A stretch of DNA of 64,000 nucleotides from Nemophila menziesii (GCA_029959085.1 JARWIR010000016.1:8105441-8169440); one strand, 5' to 3'. Shown: positions 1-12,482, numbered from the stretch's first letter. The notes: generated by a model from the letters alone, not told the origin. Made by a program: numbers and translations.

Positions 1-1073
1 GTGAGAAGGTAAAAAAGGCTTCAAGTGACTTCAATATGAAAGAACTGCCTTATTCACTTTTCTAACTACCGAATTTTGTTACTTTTTCACCATTAGTTCA
101 TAAACAAGCGGGTTTTCAACTAATTTCAAACCTCACGTTCTACACACCAAATAACTCTTCCTAAGTTTCAACGTAACTTCTTAGCATTGCTCATTAACTT
201 TTCTATCTTTTATTTCCTGTTTTCATACATACATACTAAACATATTTGTGACATCTTCCAAAAACATACTATTTACTATCATTAACTTAATTAAATCATG
301 TTCAATATGTACATTCAACATATTCTATGTCTATTTAAACCCCTAAAAATTTTAAATTTTATGCAAAAACAAAAAAGAAGATGAGGTGTTGTTTGAATGC
401 ACGATCCCACCAAGGGCAGCCATTGATGACTCCATGGGAGAGGTTCACATTACAGGTAAGATTAGTGGCTAATTGGAAAATCAATGTGATGAGGAAGAAA
501 TATGAGATACGAGTACTCTTGATTGAATAGTCTTTTGGAAGAGAAACCATCATTTTCCAAGATCGAAGTTTTACCATCCATTTTGTGTATTCCTCAAGTC
601 AACAACAAAGAGCGAGCTTTAATCAGAAATATCAAGAAAATACAAAATAAGATGTTCACACTTTACCCAAGTAAATTCACGTACGAGACTCTAAAACACA
701 AATTCCACCTCATGTGATAAAATTTTCAACCCAAAAATTAAGGCTGTAGTGGAATTCCAAGAAAAAACTAGGAATTCCACCTCACTTAGGAGTTGTGCAA
801 GGCTCTTTATCAAGCTTTTCATAACCTAAATGTACACCACAAGCAGTTTCCTAAACTTGAAACTCATAAACAAATTTAATGATCTCCTGACACCCTTGTT
901 TTTAGATAGTCAAGCCAACACAGAATTCATTCATTTAAAAAACATTCATAATGCAATTAACATAAAGAGAGTGCATTTCTTGCTTACAAAATTAACTGTT
1001 TAAAACATTCATAGTTTCAACAACCATTTAACAAAAGATTCTTCTACATTCAACATAATCAAAAAACTCCAAC
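1..1073. other. 3' flank of the MAC5-type gene, no gene recognised
   Basis: AT-rich sequence. The part next to 1073 is the likely 3' untranslated region of the minus-strand splicing-factor gene. Short open frames at 359-577 (minus) and 523-717 (plus) have no recognisable domain, no upstream gene structure and a composition like the surrounding non-coding DNA, so they are not annotated as genes. Confidence 0.5.
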
Positions 1074-2590
1074 TTATTCTGAAGGTCCTGTCTCCTGAGA
1101 TGGTGGAGGCCCTTGTGGTGGAGGCATGACTGACTGATGCTGAGGTGGCGGAGGCCCTTGTGGTGGAGGCATTGCTGACTGAGGCTGCTGAGATGGATAT
1201 GGTTGATAAGGTGGAGGTGGAGGAGGCATATATCCACCACCATAAGGTGGATAAAACTGACCTTGATATGGCGGCATACCTGAGTAATGATACTGTTGTG
1301 GTGGTGGTGGCTGCTGATTCTCCGAACCACCAGACCCACCAGACCCAGACGCACCATCCTGTACCAAAGCACCCATTCTTTGAGGATCCATAGACGGATA
1401 ATACGACCTATCAAGCGGAGGAATGTTAAAATACGGAACTGGCGTATCATGACCGCCAGGTGGCGGATTCTGTACAGCCCTAGGTAACATCCCAGTCACA
1501 GCAGCAGCATCTCCACCTTCATACTCAGGTCTAGGTACTTGAGATCTACCCCAAAGCAACTTCAATCTTTGACCATTAATAACCAACTTATTCGCAAGCT
1601 CTTCAGCTGCTCTTTCAGCACCTTCTCTTTTCGTATACGCTACAAAAGCACATCCACGTTGAGCCACCATTTTAATCGACTCAATTTCTCCATGTGCGTA
1701 AAATTGATCCCTTAAATCTTGCTCAGTAATTTTAGCAGCATCAACTCCACCTATATATAGTGTTCTTATACTCTCATCTTCAGGTGGCTCTAAACTCGGC
1801 ATTTCCCCTGCTTTTCCAAGTAACTTAGCCGCCACTGGATCGTTAATTCTACAAATATACAACAAAATAATGTATTATTTTTATCAATTTACGAAATCAA
1901 AATCATTTAAAAAGATAAAATAAATTACCCATAGTAACGATCTTTGATATTCTGCTGAGATAATTCGCCAGTAACAGGCATCTCGTGTCTATAAGGACAT
2001 TCAGAACCTCTAGTACATTGACCACGAACAAAGAAACTACAAATATGAGCTCTGTTTCTTTGATAATACGGTGCTGTTCTTTGTAGCTTTAAGATAGTAT
2101 CGTTTGGACGTACTTTCCCAAATGAAGATTCATAATCTAAACCAGCTCTTGCCTTGCGATCATGTTCCTCAGCGAAATATTCACGGTTTACATCACTTTT
2201 AGGGATTGAATCATGGGTACTGATACTAAGAGCAGTATCTCTCACTTGAACGGGTAATCCGTACTCAAGATCTAGAAGACAAACTTGACAAACATTTTTT
2301 AATTTACTGCAAGTTTGACAGATTTCACTCTTTTTGTATCTTGCATCACGACCAGGTCTCCATCGGAAAACTGTGAAAGGTCGTGTGCATATTTTGCACT
2401 CTTGATCGTAATCTGCTTTTGTCTGCACACAAATAAAAAATTAAAATAAATAAAATTAATATAGAAAAAGCTTAGATATCCGTACCATTCGAACGTAAGG
2501 ACTGTCTCCGAGGCATGATTCGCAGATGATAGGAAAATCTGATCGTTCCCATCCATCAGCTTCAACGTTTCTTAAAAGCCTATGTGCCAT
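1074..2590 (-). CDS. MAC5: MAC5/RBM22-type splicing factor (CCCH zinc finger + RRM)
   Basis: Three exons join in frame on the minus strand: 2590-2486, 2422-1929 and 1848-1074, giving 457 residues with GT/AG at both introns. The ATG opens a conserved N-terminus starting [20 protein letters not shown]. Cysteine pairs at about residues 24-83 (CESC, CKIC, CQTC, CQVC) form the N-terminal zinc-binding region of the family. A CCCH finger with C-X7-C-X5-C-X3-H spacing lies at residues 163-181. An RRM spans about 228-303, with RNP2 LYIGGV (230-235) and RNP1 QRGCAFVAY (263-271). The tail is rich in Pro and Gln. Known for the family: plant MAC5A/B and human RBM22 (yeast Cwc2) belong to the NineTeen-associated spliceosome and contact U6 snRNA and pre-mRNA in the nucleus. 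It is intact and probably functional; the orthology call (MAC5A versus MAC5B) is not resolved. Confidence 0.94.
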
Positions 2591-2596
2591 ATCTCA

Positions 2597-3340
2597 CTAC
2601 AAATAGCAAATGAATAAATATTATATCTATTACACATTTTTATAACTTCACTATTTCATTGAGTATTAATTCGAGCAGTTGTATTAGGTTAATAGCATCA
2701 TTTGTATATAATGGCTATTTTGCTAATCACAGGGACTAATTGTGCTATTTTCCCATTGTATTATATGCCTAGCTAAAAATATAAGGGCGATTCGCTAGTG
2801 AGAGCAAGAGGAGGGCAAAAACACAAAATTAAACGATAATTATTAAGTGATAAATAAGTAAAGTACATCTCTAGCAGTTGCGCCTAATAGAAATTTAGGG
2901 CAAAACAATTCAAAAATTGCAGTAAAATAGTCAGCGTAAGGGTGAATCATGGGAGCCACAAAACTCACACGGCATCTCCTCCCCATATACGCTATTCTCA
3001 GCGCATCACTTCTCATACGGTCATAAAATGGCCATTGTAGGATTTGTATAAAAATATTATAAACATCGAGACTTTAATTATACTTAAATCGGATAATTTT
3101 GAAAATTTGTAAAAGTAATGAGATAAGATAAAAATAATTCAATTTTTTAGAGTATCAATGGTAAAAATTACCTTAATTTGGGTTTTTCGGTTGTCGATGG
3201 CGTAGCGTAAGCCGGTTGATGTGGTGGAGAAGATCCCCGAGTGGCGGCGGTTTTCTTGTTCAGAGGAGCAGCTTGGTGGACAGGAGAGTGTGAAGAGATT
3301 TTTCTTTTTTCTTCGAATGGGAATCTGAAGAGATAGTTTT
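2597..3340 (-). promoter_or_regulatory. Predicted 5'UTR exon and 5'UTR intron of the MAC5-type gene
   Basis: Just upstream of the ATG on the minus strand lies a splice acceptor (ATTTGTAG, intron end at 2597). A matching donor AAG|GTAATTTT is at 3172/3171. This implies a non-coding first exon from about 3340 to 3172 and a 575-bp 5'UTR intron. The first-exon region is G/C-richer than its flanks and carries a motif (near 3240-3260, GGCGGCGGTTTTCTTGT) that recurs at about 49,670 and, degenerate, several times at 59,690-60,090. The transcription start is not determined. Confidence 0.55.
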
Positions 3341-3600
3341 AGGTTTTATGTTTCATTATTTTCAACTTTTTATTTTTCTTTTCATTTTCTTTTCTGAAAT
3401 TCTTCAACTTTTTCGGTTGTATACTTTTTTTTGGTTATTATTTTAAACTCCATTATTTATTTTGTAATGATTTTAATTAAAAAATTATAATATTTTATAT
3501 AAGATATAAATAAATAATTATATTTATTATATTAAATATGATATATTTGTAGTTGAGTATTATTTATATATTTCTAAAAATCGAAGTCGATAGAAAAAAA
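3341..3600. other. Intergenic AT-rich spacer, probable promoter of the MAC5-type gene
   Basis: Very AT-rich sequence between the predicted first exon of the MAC5-type gene and the start of the LINE. No element or clear core promoter is assigned. Confidence 0.35.
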
Positions 3601-3664
3601 AAGCTCTCTACTGAAACACCAAAAACTAGTCGTTATAGGCAAAATTTATTCTTCCTTTCATCCA

Positions 3665-5799
3665 ATGCTGGAAGCCCCACCGGATAAGGTGGCGGCAATC
3701 GATCAATTAACAAGGAAAGATGGAGGATCTACGGATCTTATGGCGCTTGATTCAGGCGAAACACTAGCTGTCGCTTTAGCTTTTCCACCGCTCGACCAGG
3801 CGGCTATGAGAACAACTCAACGGGCTCGGCCCACAGCCACAAGTCCGGATGCAATTCCAACAGCAGCGCAATCTCTACCAGTGATCCGAATCAGAGGTGC
3901 GTCATCGCTCAATCCGCCAAGGAAAAACTCTGGCTGGCAAAATGCTTTAATTGGTATGAATCTAATTATCCCAACTATTACTGATAAGGATGAGATTAAA
4001 ATTAATAGGAATAATGGGTGGGTGGGATATTGAGTTTTATGATTCAATAAAAGATGATGAGCTAGTTGCGAATTGTGAATTGCCCCAAGTTCTAAGGTCC
4101 AGAGACGAAATTATATAGGGAATTTAGTTGTGGACTAATACTGTTCTAGCTAGGCTTTTGGGATATAAAGTTAGCTTTGGGTATTTGGTGTCGAAGTTGC
4201 AACTGATTTGGAATCCGAACAGAATGATCGAACTTGTGGACCTTGGCTATGGATATTTCATGGTCAAGGTTGCAATAAATGAGGATTGTGACTTTGCGCT
4301 AGCTGATGGACCTTGGAAGATCTTTGATCATTATTTAGTGGTGAGAGAGTGGACAACTAGTTTCAAACCACATACAGATTTCGTCACTACTACCACATCC
4401 TGTGTTCGGATTTCGAATGTGGCTATGCAAAACTACACGACACGTATACTTAGGAAAATGGGCAACCTTATCGGAAGGACAGTTCGAATTGACCCCTTAA
4501 CTAAAGCTCGTAAGAAGAGAAACTATACTAAAATTGTGTAGAGATGGACTTACGAAAATCTCTCATATCTAAGATTCACATTGGGGGGAGAAGTGTTTAG
4601 CTGAATATGAAGGGTTTCACCTAGTGTGTTTTGAGTGTGGGAAATCGGGGCATCAAAAAGAAAAGTGTGTAACAAATGAACCGCTTCAAGATCCACAAAG
4701 TTCTAAAGCGGATGGGAATGTTAGTGGGGCGGAACAACCGCAAAATCCGTCTAAAGGTACCACTGCTGATGAAACGTATGAAGGATGGATGACGGTAAAA
4801 AGAGGGAGTCGCATGAACAATAAGGATAGTAACGCTTACCAATTGAATAGGTATCGGGGTGGAGCTAGCGGGGATCTTGGGTAGAGGTTTGGATCACTGT
4901 TCATAGAGGACGGCAAGATCTACACTCCGGAACTAAGCCTATGGAATATAGAAGCGGGAAAGAAATATAAGAGCATATATCATAACGTGATAACATGAAG
5001 AGATGAGATTTACTCGGGGGGGAGGCCATAAAATACTAGTATCGCTGGATTTTGAATCTCGAAAACAACTCACGTCTATCCTGGAGGTTGTAACGTTTGG
5101 GGTAAAAACTAACTTGAACAAAAGTCATGTGGTTGGCGCATCGGGTGGGAAACAAAATAAAAAAATGAGGCCGGAGCGAGGGGTATTTTGAGTAATGAGG
5201 CGGGAATGAGGCGGAGTGTGGAGGCGGGAATTAGCATTCGTGAACCTGGTGATGTTGACTAGGTGATGGAGAAGAGCGCGCTACCTGCTGTTACTGGAGA
5301 TACTTCCGCAGCTGTGAAAGTTACAGGGACCTATAATGCAAATGTTTGGTTTGTGGTTGGAAATCATGCAGGTACCAACAGTGCAATAATGGAAAATACT
5401 GGTAAAGTTTGGGTTGGGGTTGTAACAACAAAAGAGGGCGAGGAGGGGTTGTTTTCGAGCACAATAGAGCAAGGGACAGGAGACTTTAATGCAGGGATTG
5501 AAGGTGCAAATAACAAAAAATCTGAAAACAGTTTCATAGGGGTAGTCGCGCAGCAGCAATTGAGTTGGGTAACAAATTCACGTGGTGCACCGGGACACGC
5601 TTTTGGTACAAGATTCGAGAACCTGGTGATTTTTGTGGGTGGTGGAAAGTATGCGGGTACGCGTGAAGGTGATACTCTCCTGCCGCTTATAGCTGATAAG
5701 GAACCACTGGAACCGGGTGAGACTGATCTCTCCATGGTACCTGAAACGCAACTGGAAGGAGGAGACGGTGATGTGCAGATTGAGCTAGTTTCAGAATGA
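3665..5799 (+). pseudogene. LINE ORF1 (DUF4283 and CCHC knuckle), broken
   Basis: This is the nucleic-acid-binding protein gene of the LINE, now split over several frames. The N-terminal part is 3665-4033. The DUF4283-like part is 4128-4541, with GYKVSFGYLVSKLQLIW and a run ending in FALADGPWKIFDHYLVVREW. The zinc knuckle CFECGKSGHQKEKC (C-X2-C-X4-H-X4-C) starts at 4627. The acidic C-terminal part is 5263-5799 and ends in a stop just before the ORF2 remnant. In related plant elements this protein coats the LINE RNA. Stops between the pieces mean no functional product. Confidence 0.8.
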
Positions 5800-5833
5800 G
5801 TAACCGATAACTCCTTTATTTCTATTATACTGA

Positions 5834-7637
5834 TTGTTTTATGTGTACACAGAACAGGGATCTAGGGAGTTGGGAAGGTCTTCTCAACCTCTCAATATAT
5901 TAGTGTGGAATTGTCACATAATGGTGGCAGAAAATTTTCATAGAGTTGTAAGGGAAACGATGCGCCTTCATCGGGTATGGTTGACGGTTATTGTGGAACC
6001 AAGAGTTAGCAGATCCAAAGCCAATGAGATGGGTATGGTTGACGGTTATTGTGGAACCAAGAGTTAGCAGATCCAAAGCCAATGAGATTATTCGAGGCTT
6101 GGGAAAAGCGAATTCAGACAGGATGGAAACCGCAAACTTCAAGGCTGGTATTTGGTTACTCTAGGATGACTCGGATAATAGGGCTTGGGTTTTATCAACT
6201 GGAAATGAAGTGATAAATATTGAGGTGTCTAGAACGAATTGTGAACCATGGATTTTTTTGGCTGTTTATGCATGCCCCAAGGCACCGGATAGAGTACCTC
6301 TTTGGGGCGCTCTTCGTCAGGCTTTCAATAATATTGAGAAACTATGGTTGATTGCGGGTGACGTTGATCAAGTAGGTAAAGAAGTGGATAAGAAGGGTGG
6401 AAAGCCCGGAATTACTCGAAGAATGGAGGCATAACTACGATTTGATTGACTTGGGTTTTGAAGATCCGAGGTATACATGGCGTGACTCGTGGAATACGGG
6501 CCAAAGAATCCTGATAAGATTAGACAGGGTGTATAGGAATACGGAACTCGTGTCCTTATTTTCGTTCACAAAGGTACTTCATCTAGATCGGAGGTATTTA
6601 GACCATGCACCTTTGTTGATCCAACTAATTCTGATAGATCAATCGAGGCCATCTAAGAAATTTTGCTTCAAAATGCATGGTGTGTACATATAGACTAAAA
6701 TGGTTTTATTCAAGAAAAATGGAAAACAAATAGCTTGGATCTAGGGGTTAATTTGCTAGATACGAAGAATCACCTCATGGAATGGAAGGAAAGTGTTTTT
6801 AAGGATATTAATAAGAAGAAGCGTGTATTGTTAGCAAGGCTAAAGGGGATTTTGATATCTTTAGAAATATCGTATAATTCGTCTTTTTTTAGATCGGGTA
6901 AGAGGCTCAGGCAATAATATCTTAGCGTTCTAGAGAAGGAGGAGATCTTCTGCTTTCAGCGTTCGAAAGAGAATTGGATTCGCTCGGGAGATCGGGGTAC
7001 AAGGTATTATCAGTTATCCACGATTAAGAGGAAAAAGGAGGCTAGGATACAGCGGCTTAAAGACTCGAATGGTTGTGGGTTGAGGAAACAGAAGCGTTAG
7101 GTTCGTTAGTTCAAATCTATTTTGTGGATTTGTATTCAGAACAGACAAACTTTATGGGTCCATTTGCGTTGCCTCATGGGAGCATCCTTGAGGAAGGCGA
7201 CAAGAATCTTTTGGCGGAGGAGTTCACAGGTGATGAAATTAAGGATGTTGTATTCCAATCTAATCCAATAAAGCGTCGGAGTTAGATGGAATATCTGCAT
7301 CCTTTTACCAAAAGTGTTGGGACACGATAGGTACAGATGTTTGTAGAATGATTAAGAGTTTGGTTCAAACGCGGAAGATATTACCAAGCCTAAATGGGAG
7401 GTTAATTCATTATCCCATAGATACTAGACCCGGAGGTAGTGGGGCATCTTCGGCCAATTAGTATTATTAATGTACCCGTTAAGTCCATTATGAAGGCTAT
7501 GGTCAATCGGGATCGTCCTTTACTACCAGAAAAGATTAGACCAAATATGAGTAGCTTCTTCCTGGGGCGGTCAACTATTGATAATGTGGTGTTGGTTCAA
7601 GAGATTGATCATCTTATGCAGAAGCATACTACTTACT
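5834..7637 (+). pseudogene. LINE ORF2 (endonuclease + partial reverse transcriptase), broken
   Basis: The apurinic-type endonuclease begins near 5900 (ILVWNC). Endonuclease/linker sequence continues at 6397-6693, including DHAPLLIQL. RT N-terminal sequence is at 7073-7675, including LRPISIINVPVKSIMKAMVN. A 58-bp tandem duplication at 5973-6088 shifts the frame inside the endonuclease. The [FY]xDD active site is not present because the element stops before it. Non-functional. Confidence 0.8.
5973..6088. repeat. 58-bp perfect tandem duplication inside LINE ORF2
   Basis: Units 5973-6030 and 6031-6088 read identically by eye. The unit length is not a multiple of three, so it frameshifts the endonuclease. 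Perfect identity inside a decayed element implies the duplication is younger than most of the decay. Confidence 0.9.
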
Positions 7638-9560
7638 ATCATCAATTCACTGAGCTTATGCTTTCAAACTATTAAACACACTCTACATACATCTAATCCT
7701 TCAAAAAAATTAATTTTACCTAAAAAACACATAAAAATGGAGATGAGGGACAACGAATCCCCACACCCCAAACTCAAAAATGAGTCGTGTCCCCACGACT
7801 CGAAAAGACTCAAAAATAAAATAAAATAAAATTAAAATTTTACAGATATTGCACATAAATAAAAGGTAAGGAAGAAAGAAAACATACTCTTCGAGGCTAT
7901 TTACCTCGCCTGATCAATACCCGGAATAGGGTGCAGTGCTTTCATGTATGAAAACTTCTATGTATCACCAAATTCGCTTTCCCTTACATCTTCTTATGCT
8001 CCATCCTAATCAATCACACACTAGAAATCTCTTGTTAATCTTCTTCCAACTTTGCTCTCAAATAATCTCTCATGTGACAGTGTTCATCCAGTAATATGTT
8101 TGAACACAGCTACTAGCGTCCTAGAAGCTTTGTCCATCTTTGATATAGGAATCTTTGATTAGAAGAGGTATTGGCATCTTCTGCTCCCTAATTACAATTG
8201 TTTGCTTTTTAGGATTTGAATCCACCAACAACCGGTTCCTCTCTAATTGCTTGACTCCAATTATCTTGTAATATATTCCTAAACTAGTACCCATCTCAAT
8301 TGAAATCTTCTTGAACTTACCCAATACCTTGCATTGATTCTTCATATCCTTTAATAATATCTTCGTTCTTTTCATCATCTCTTTTGACCTCCAACTCAAA
8401 GCTTTGAACACTCTTGAAATTTGCAACTCTTAAGCATAGGTGGGACAAGCTTTATTTGGGTTAGGAAAGGTGTTAGGATGATAATTCTCCATGTGGGTAT
8501 GATGGAATCAAGCTTTGATGATGTGGGTTAAAGGAATTATGGATGAATTTTGAAATTTTAGGCTCTTGATTCATGGATTCTAGGTGTTTTGATATGATTT
8601 GGGTGCTTGAATCTTCTTTGTAATGATGTAGGGAAGGATTTGGATGTAATTCATAGTGATTTGGTAGTGTTTTGATGTTGGGTGAAGGTTTGTTGAAGCT
8701 TTAATGGAGTTGGGAGAGGTTTAGAGAAGAAATTGAAGCTTAAGTATTAAGAAATCCGTGCTTAACTAACCTTCTCTTTAAAACCCTTCTTATAACCTTT
8801 TGTTAATGAATCTGGTGGCGGGCTGCGGTGTATCGCATGACACTGCTGGATTTCGGTTTTTCATTTTATCTCCAAAATAGTTTTTCTCTGCTCCATTGGA
8901 TAGAACTCGCAAAAATATGCGATTTAGACTCAAGAAAAAGTGAATTCCAATACCCGAGCGCAAAGTTATGACAGTTCGAAGTTTTGGTATTTTTCTACCG
9001 CTGATAGGTGCGGTGCACCGCAAATACCTGCGGTGTACCGCAAAATAGTTCTGTCCAGGCCTTTTTAACTCCGAAAATTTTCCAGTTTTTCACCCCAAAC
9101 TCGAACCATTGCATACCTACACATCAAAAACACTAATACCTTCCTTATTACTGCAATATGCACTTAAAAACACATAAACTCACTAATCTAAACAAAAAAC
9201 AAAAACATAAAAACATAAAATACTATGGGATGTCTCCCAGAAAGCACTTTTGTTTAACATCTTTTAAAGTTCGACGTGTTACCTCAATTATCTCATGAAA
9301 TTTTCCAGGTTTTGTGAGACCTTATTAATGGAGACTTCTTGCGGATTATGCATGGGCTGTGGTGGAGCTCGAACTTGATAGCTCGAACCTTTTTGATAAA
9401 ATTTTTACTTCTGGCCCCATGATTATTTGTATTGCTTGTTGCGTAATGTTTATCCATACCTAGGAAACCTGAAAAGAGACTAACATGGAAAGCGCGTAAA
9501 ACTGATAACAAATAAAACTTCTACACTAAATAAACACAAATAAACTAACTTAAAGATAAA
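7638..9560 (-). mobile_element. Internal region of a minus-strand Ty3-gypsy-like, apparently non-autonomous LTR element
   Basis: Reading leftward from the primer site at 9561-9578, the interior has a short open frame (9511-9293), then the phrase GCTTTCTGGGAGACATCCCA, then long untranslated-looking DNA with repeated GCGGTGCACCGCA-like motifs at about 8815-9045, and a second short frame at 8426-8121. No protease, reverse transcriptase, RNase H or integrase is visible. The layout fits a LARD or deletion derivative of an Athila/Tat-like family. The 3' LTR is not found; the interior stops at about 7638 against the LINE. Confidence 0.6.
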
Positions 9561-9578
9561 TCCCCGGCAGTGGCGCCA
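9561..9578 (-). other. Primer-binding site matching tRNA-Asp
   Basis: The minus strand reads TGGCGCCACTGCCGGGGA directly after the LTR end and a 6-base spacer. Sixteen of 18 positions fit the complement of the 3' end of plant tRNA-Asp as recalled. This fixes the orientation (5' LTR to the right, interior to the left) and suggests an Athila/Tat-type Ty3-gypsy lineage. Confidence 0.8.
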
Positions 9579-9584
9579 AAAACT

Positions 9585-11114
9585 TGGTGGGGGAAAAGGT
9601 GTGATAAAATAATAGATAAATAAAGATAATAATAAAGAGCACACACCCTTGAGAACCACGGAACTCACTGCAAGTATCACAGATCGTTTGCAAGTTTTAA
9701 TGATAAGTCAAGTTCGTTCGCAGGGATTGTATCTGTTAGATCTACTTATATTTAACAAGCGTAGATGAATTTATATGTTTATATAAAAATATAATATAAG
9801 ATGAATAAATATCTGATATGAAATAAACAAATATGAATGCAGATAAATAAATATGAATGTAAGTCTAATAGATTAGGGTCACTAATATGAGTCTATTACT
9901 AAATTGTTATTCTAACCTGTCACAGATTAAGCATTATATATTAACCAGGATTCTAAATTCTACCTACCCTCTACTAGGCTTAGGAGCAACCTCTCCACTA
10001 CCAAGGATTCCTGAGTTATGATTGGTGATTAAATCAAACCTTTATGGTTATCTAGTTAGGCAAAGGATCAAAACTAGACGATTATGTGGTGTTGTCAATA
10101 ACTAAGAATAATCCTAAGATTGGCCTAATCTAGGGATGTAACAATAAGTCAAAACACATAATAACAATATACGCCAAACTCAAATCAATTAAAATAACAA
10201 ATAGTATTATGGAATTTAAGACAAAATAATAACCCAACAATTAAAAGTAAAACTTTCCGAATAAAAGCTTAGAAATATGGTTGAGCATAAATCTATAGCT
10301 AAATACCCTAAATATAGTAAATGTGAGATGTAGAAGAGGAGTTTGTCACTCTCCAACATCTTGCTTCTTGTTTTTCTCTATAGGCCAGCTTGCTTCTTGG
10401 ATGAATAGCTTGATTCTAAGGATGAATATTGAATTAAAGGACTAAGCTATTATTTAAAATTGAGAAAATATAAGCTAGTATTAAGCCTAAGCTTGAAACT
10501 GAGCAAGGACATGTTTACAATGGTATAAGGGTGTATTTATAGGTGTTTAGGAACCCTAATTCATTTTCTTGAAGGAGGAGGTAAGTTGTGGACTCCAAGC
10601 CCAACTCAAATTCGTAACCCTAAAACATGAAATCAGGCCCGTTTTTGTTTTGGTCCTAGCAACTTCAATCCTTATCGGTTTGACGCATATGAGTAGTCTA
10701 AATTCATAGTCTCGGAAATATCTTCAACTTTGCTCTTTACCGTTTCTCCAAATTCCACACTGATTTTGAGATATAAGCTGATTTGTGGTCGTGGGTGGTG
10801 AAATTCAGGATTAAGGCAGCTTTTCCTTTTCCATGATTTTAGCTTTTCTTTCCTTATCTCCAATTACCATGCTTATCTCTTTCCATATCTCTTTGTCTTT
10901 GACTCTGACTCTAATTAATCTCCATAATTATCTTTAAAGCTTCACACTAAATAAATAATTAAACCCAATATGCTCTAAAAGCAATAATTTACTAAATCAA
11001 GACTCAAAATAGGAAAGTGTAGTATTTCTTAAGAAAATCGATTAGAAGACTTCCTAAATCACTAAAAATGATGTCTCCAACTAATATTAATTCATCACAA
11101 ATAGAGAGACATCA
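9585..11114 (-). mobile_element. LTR copy A of a 1.5-kb LTR family (5' LTR)
   Basis: On the minus strand it starts TGATGTCTCTC at 11114 and ends CCACCA at 9585 (1530 bp). Next to its end lie the TATCACACC motif and the primer site. The first 46 bases hold the inverted repeat shared by the family (arms 11105-11114 and 11069-11078). Copies B (16324), C (33420) and D (62272) match it in length, start and end. Confidence 0.8.
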
Positions 11115-11404
11115 GTTGACAAACAAAGGAACTTACAGGGTAACTTGGGGGAATTTTATAGATATTAGGCTTCTACTACACTTTGGGTAAAGTTCAAGGG
11201 CCACCCGTGGTCTTTACCCAAGAAAATATGATGATATTTTTCTGCAGGGAGAGTCTTCTATATATATTTTCATTCTTTGTTGCTTTTTTTGGACTATTAA
11301 ATTCTTCAACAACTAAAATTAGACGAGGCAACCCCGAAGTCCTAACTCTTCAACAAACCCATTTATTTATAGCCTTTCCTCCTTGGAGCCTGGGCAATAG
11401 TTTA
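11115..11404. other. Spacer, nothing recognised
   Basis: No domain or element was seen. The open frame starting at 11183 runs into the Stowaway element and looks fortuitous. Confidence 0.4.
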
Positions 11405-11406
11405 TA

Positions 11407-11663
11407 CTCCCTCCGTTCCATTTAAATTGTCCACTTACTAAAATTAATGTTCCAAATATATTGTCCACTTAGGAGTTCAAAACACCTTTTTTACTACTTT
11501 TTCCACTATTACCCTTATTAAAATATTAAAATTTATATTTCCAATACACATTTAAGATATCAAGATACTTTATTAGGGGTATTTTTGTAATGGTGAATAA
11601 ATTTATTATGTTTCTTAATATATGTGAAAAGCTAAGAGGACAAATTTAGTGGAACGGAGGGAG
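11407..11663. mobile_element. Stowaway-type MITE
   Basis: Terminal inverted repeats CTCCCTCCGTTCC and GGAACGGAGGGAG, flanked by TA on both sides (11405-11406 and 11664-11665). Length is 257 bp, with AT-rich non-coding interior. Ends, TA target and size are those of Tc1/mariner-derived Stowaway MITEs. Confidence 0.92.
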
Positions 11664-11814
11664 TATCCATCAAGCTATCTATCATGTCGTACTTCCCCTT
11701 TTAGTTCTAATAGGAACACGAACAAAGAACAATGAGGTAATTTTACCAACTTTTCTTTAAAGAGGAAGAGGCAAACTCTTATAACTTTTATGGCCAAGTC
11801 CAGTCACTAGATAC

Positions 11815-12048
11815 TAAAACATAATAATGACACTATTATTTGATGCGTCGATAATTTAATATCAAGATAAAAATATTTTAATCGACAAGAAAATTATTTA
11901 ATTGTGAAAATTGTGTTTGACGTAATGATAAAGCAAATAACGACTTCATAAATCACGGTTTATGATTAGTCAATCATCACAATTATCTATGATGACTATT
12001 ATCAGAAAAATCATAAATAACGTCAACATAGACCTTTTTCTTGTAGTG
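11815..12048. mobile_element. Possible short CACTA-derived MITE
   Basis: Left end CACTAGATACTAAAAC; right end CTTTTTCTTGTAGTG, the complement of the common plant CACTA terminus CACTACAAGAAAAAG. The 234-bp interior is non-coding. The 3-bp flanks (AGT, CAC) do not match, so the left end is uncertain. Confidence 0.45.
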
Positions 12049-12406
12049 CACACTTTATAACTGCCAGAAGATTATTTGACTGCCAGACAGTTATTCGATG
12101 ATTTCTATATTGTATAAAGTCTTTCCAAATATGGTTAAATTATCTAATTCATATTAATCTTTTACAATGTAATATTATAAACTTGTGATGTAATATCTTG
12201 ATGGCCCATCAAGATATTACATCACAATTTAACCTTTGTTTTTAATGTATATTATAATTTAGATGATTAAGTATATTTAATTATCTATACCAATAAAAGT
12301 TATATATTACAACATTTAAAAGATACATATGTTATACAAAAATTCTATATGAAAGCCCAATTTAAATCTTTCGTCTAAGTCCTCAAACTCGACATGGACG
12401 ACTCTG

Positions 12407-12482
12407 TTAATACACCCTAATGAATTGGTCAAAATATTTATATTATAAACCTTTTTATACGGTTAAGTGAATCTATATAAAT
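12407..12482 (+). promoter_or_regulatory. Promoter block of the diverged extensin, conserved in three paralogs
   Basis: Contains TTAATACACC, then GAATTGGTCAAAATATTTAT, a CACGGTTA-like motif (here TACGGTTA) and a TATA box CTATATAAAT ending at 12482, 46 bases before the ATG. The same order and spacing occur before the extensins at 19,741 and 45,046. Confidence 0.75.

Larger units (their letters stand above)
3600..7637 (+). mobile_element. Decayed LINE (L1-type) retrotransposon, LINE-1
   Basis: Plus-strand remnant with the order ORF1, endonuclease, reverse transcriptase. ORF1 pieces show a DUF4283-like domain and a CCHC zinc knuckle. ORF2 pieces show the endonuclease start ILVWNC and RT sequence up to the SSFFLGRSTIDNVVL segment at about 7550-7600. 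Many stops and frameshifts break it. Sequence after about 7637 no longer reads as LINE, so the RT catalytic core, zf-RVT region, RNase H and poly(A) tail are missing. It abuts the interior of the minus-strand LTR element. Confidence 0.85.

Noticed and set aside
1028..1487. Open frames on both strands over the Pro-rich end of the MAC5-type gene
   Set aside because: They are shadow frames of the GC-biased proline codons; the spliced minus-strand frame explains the region.
2421..2428. Start of the MAC5-type protein at the second exon
   Set aside because: The in-frame Met there lies in the intron end; exon 1 at 2590-2486 supplies the conserved N-terminus and exact splice sites.
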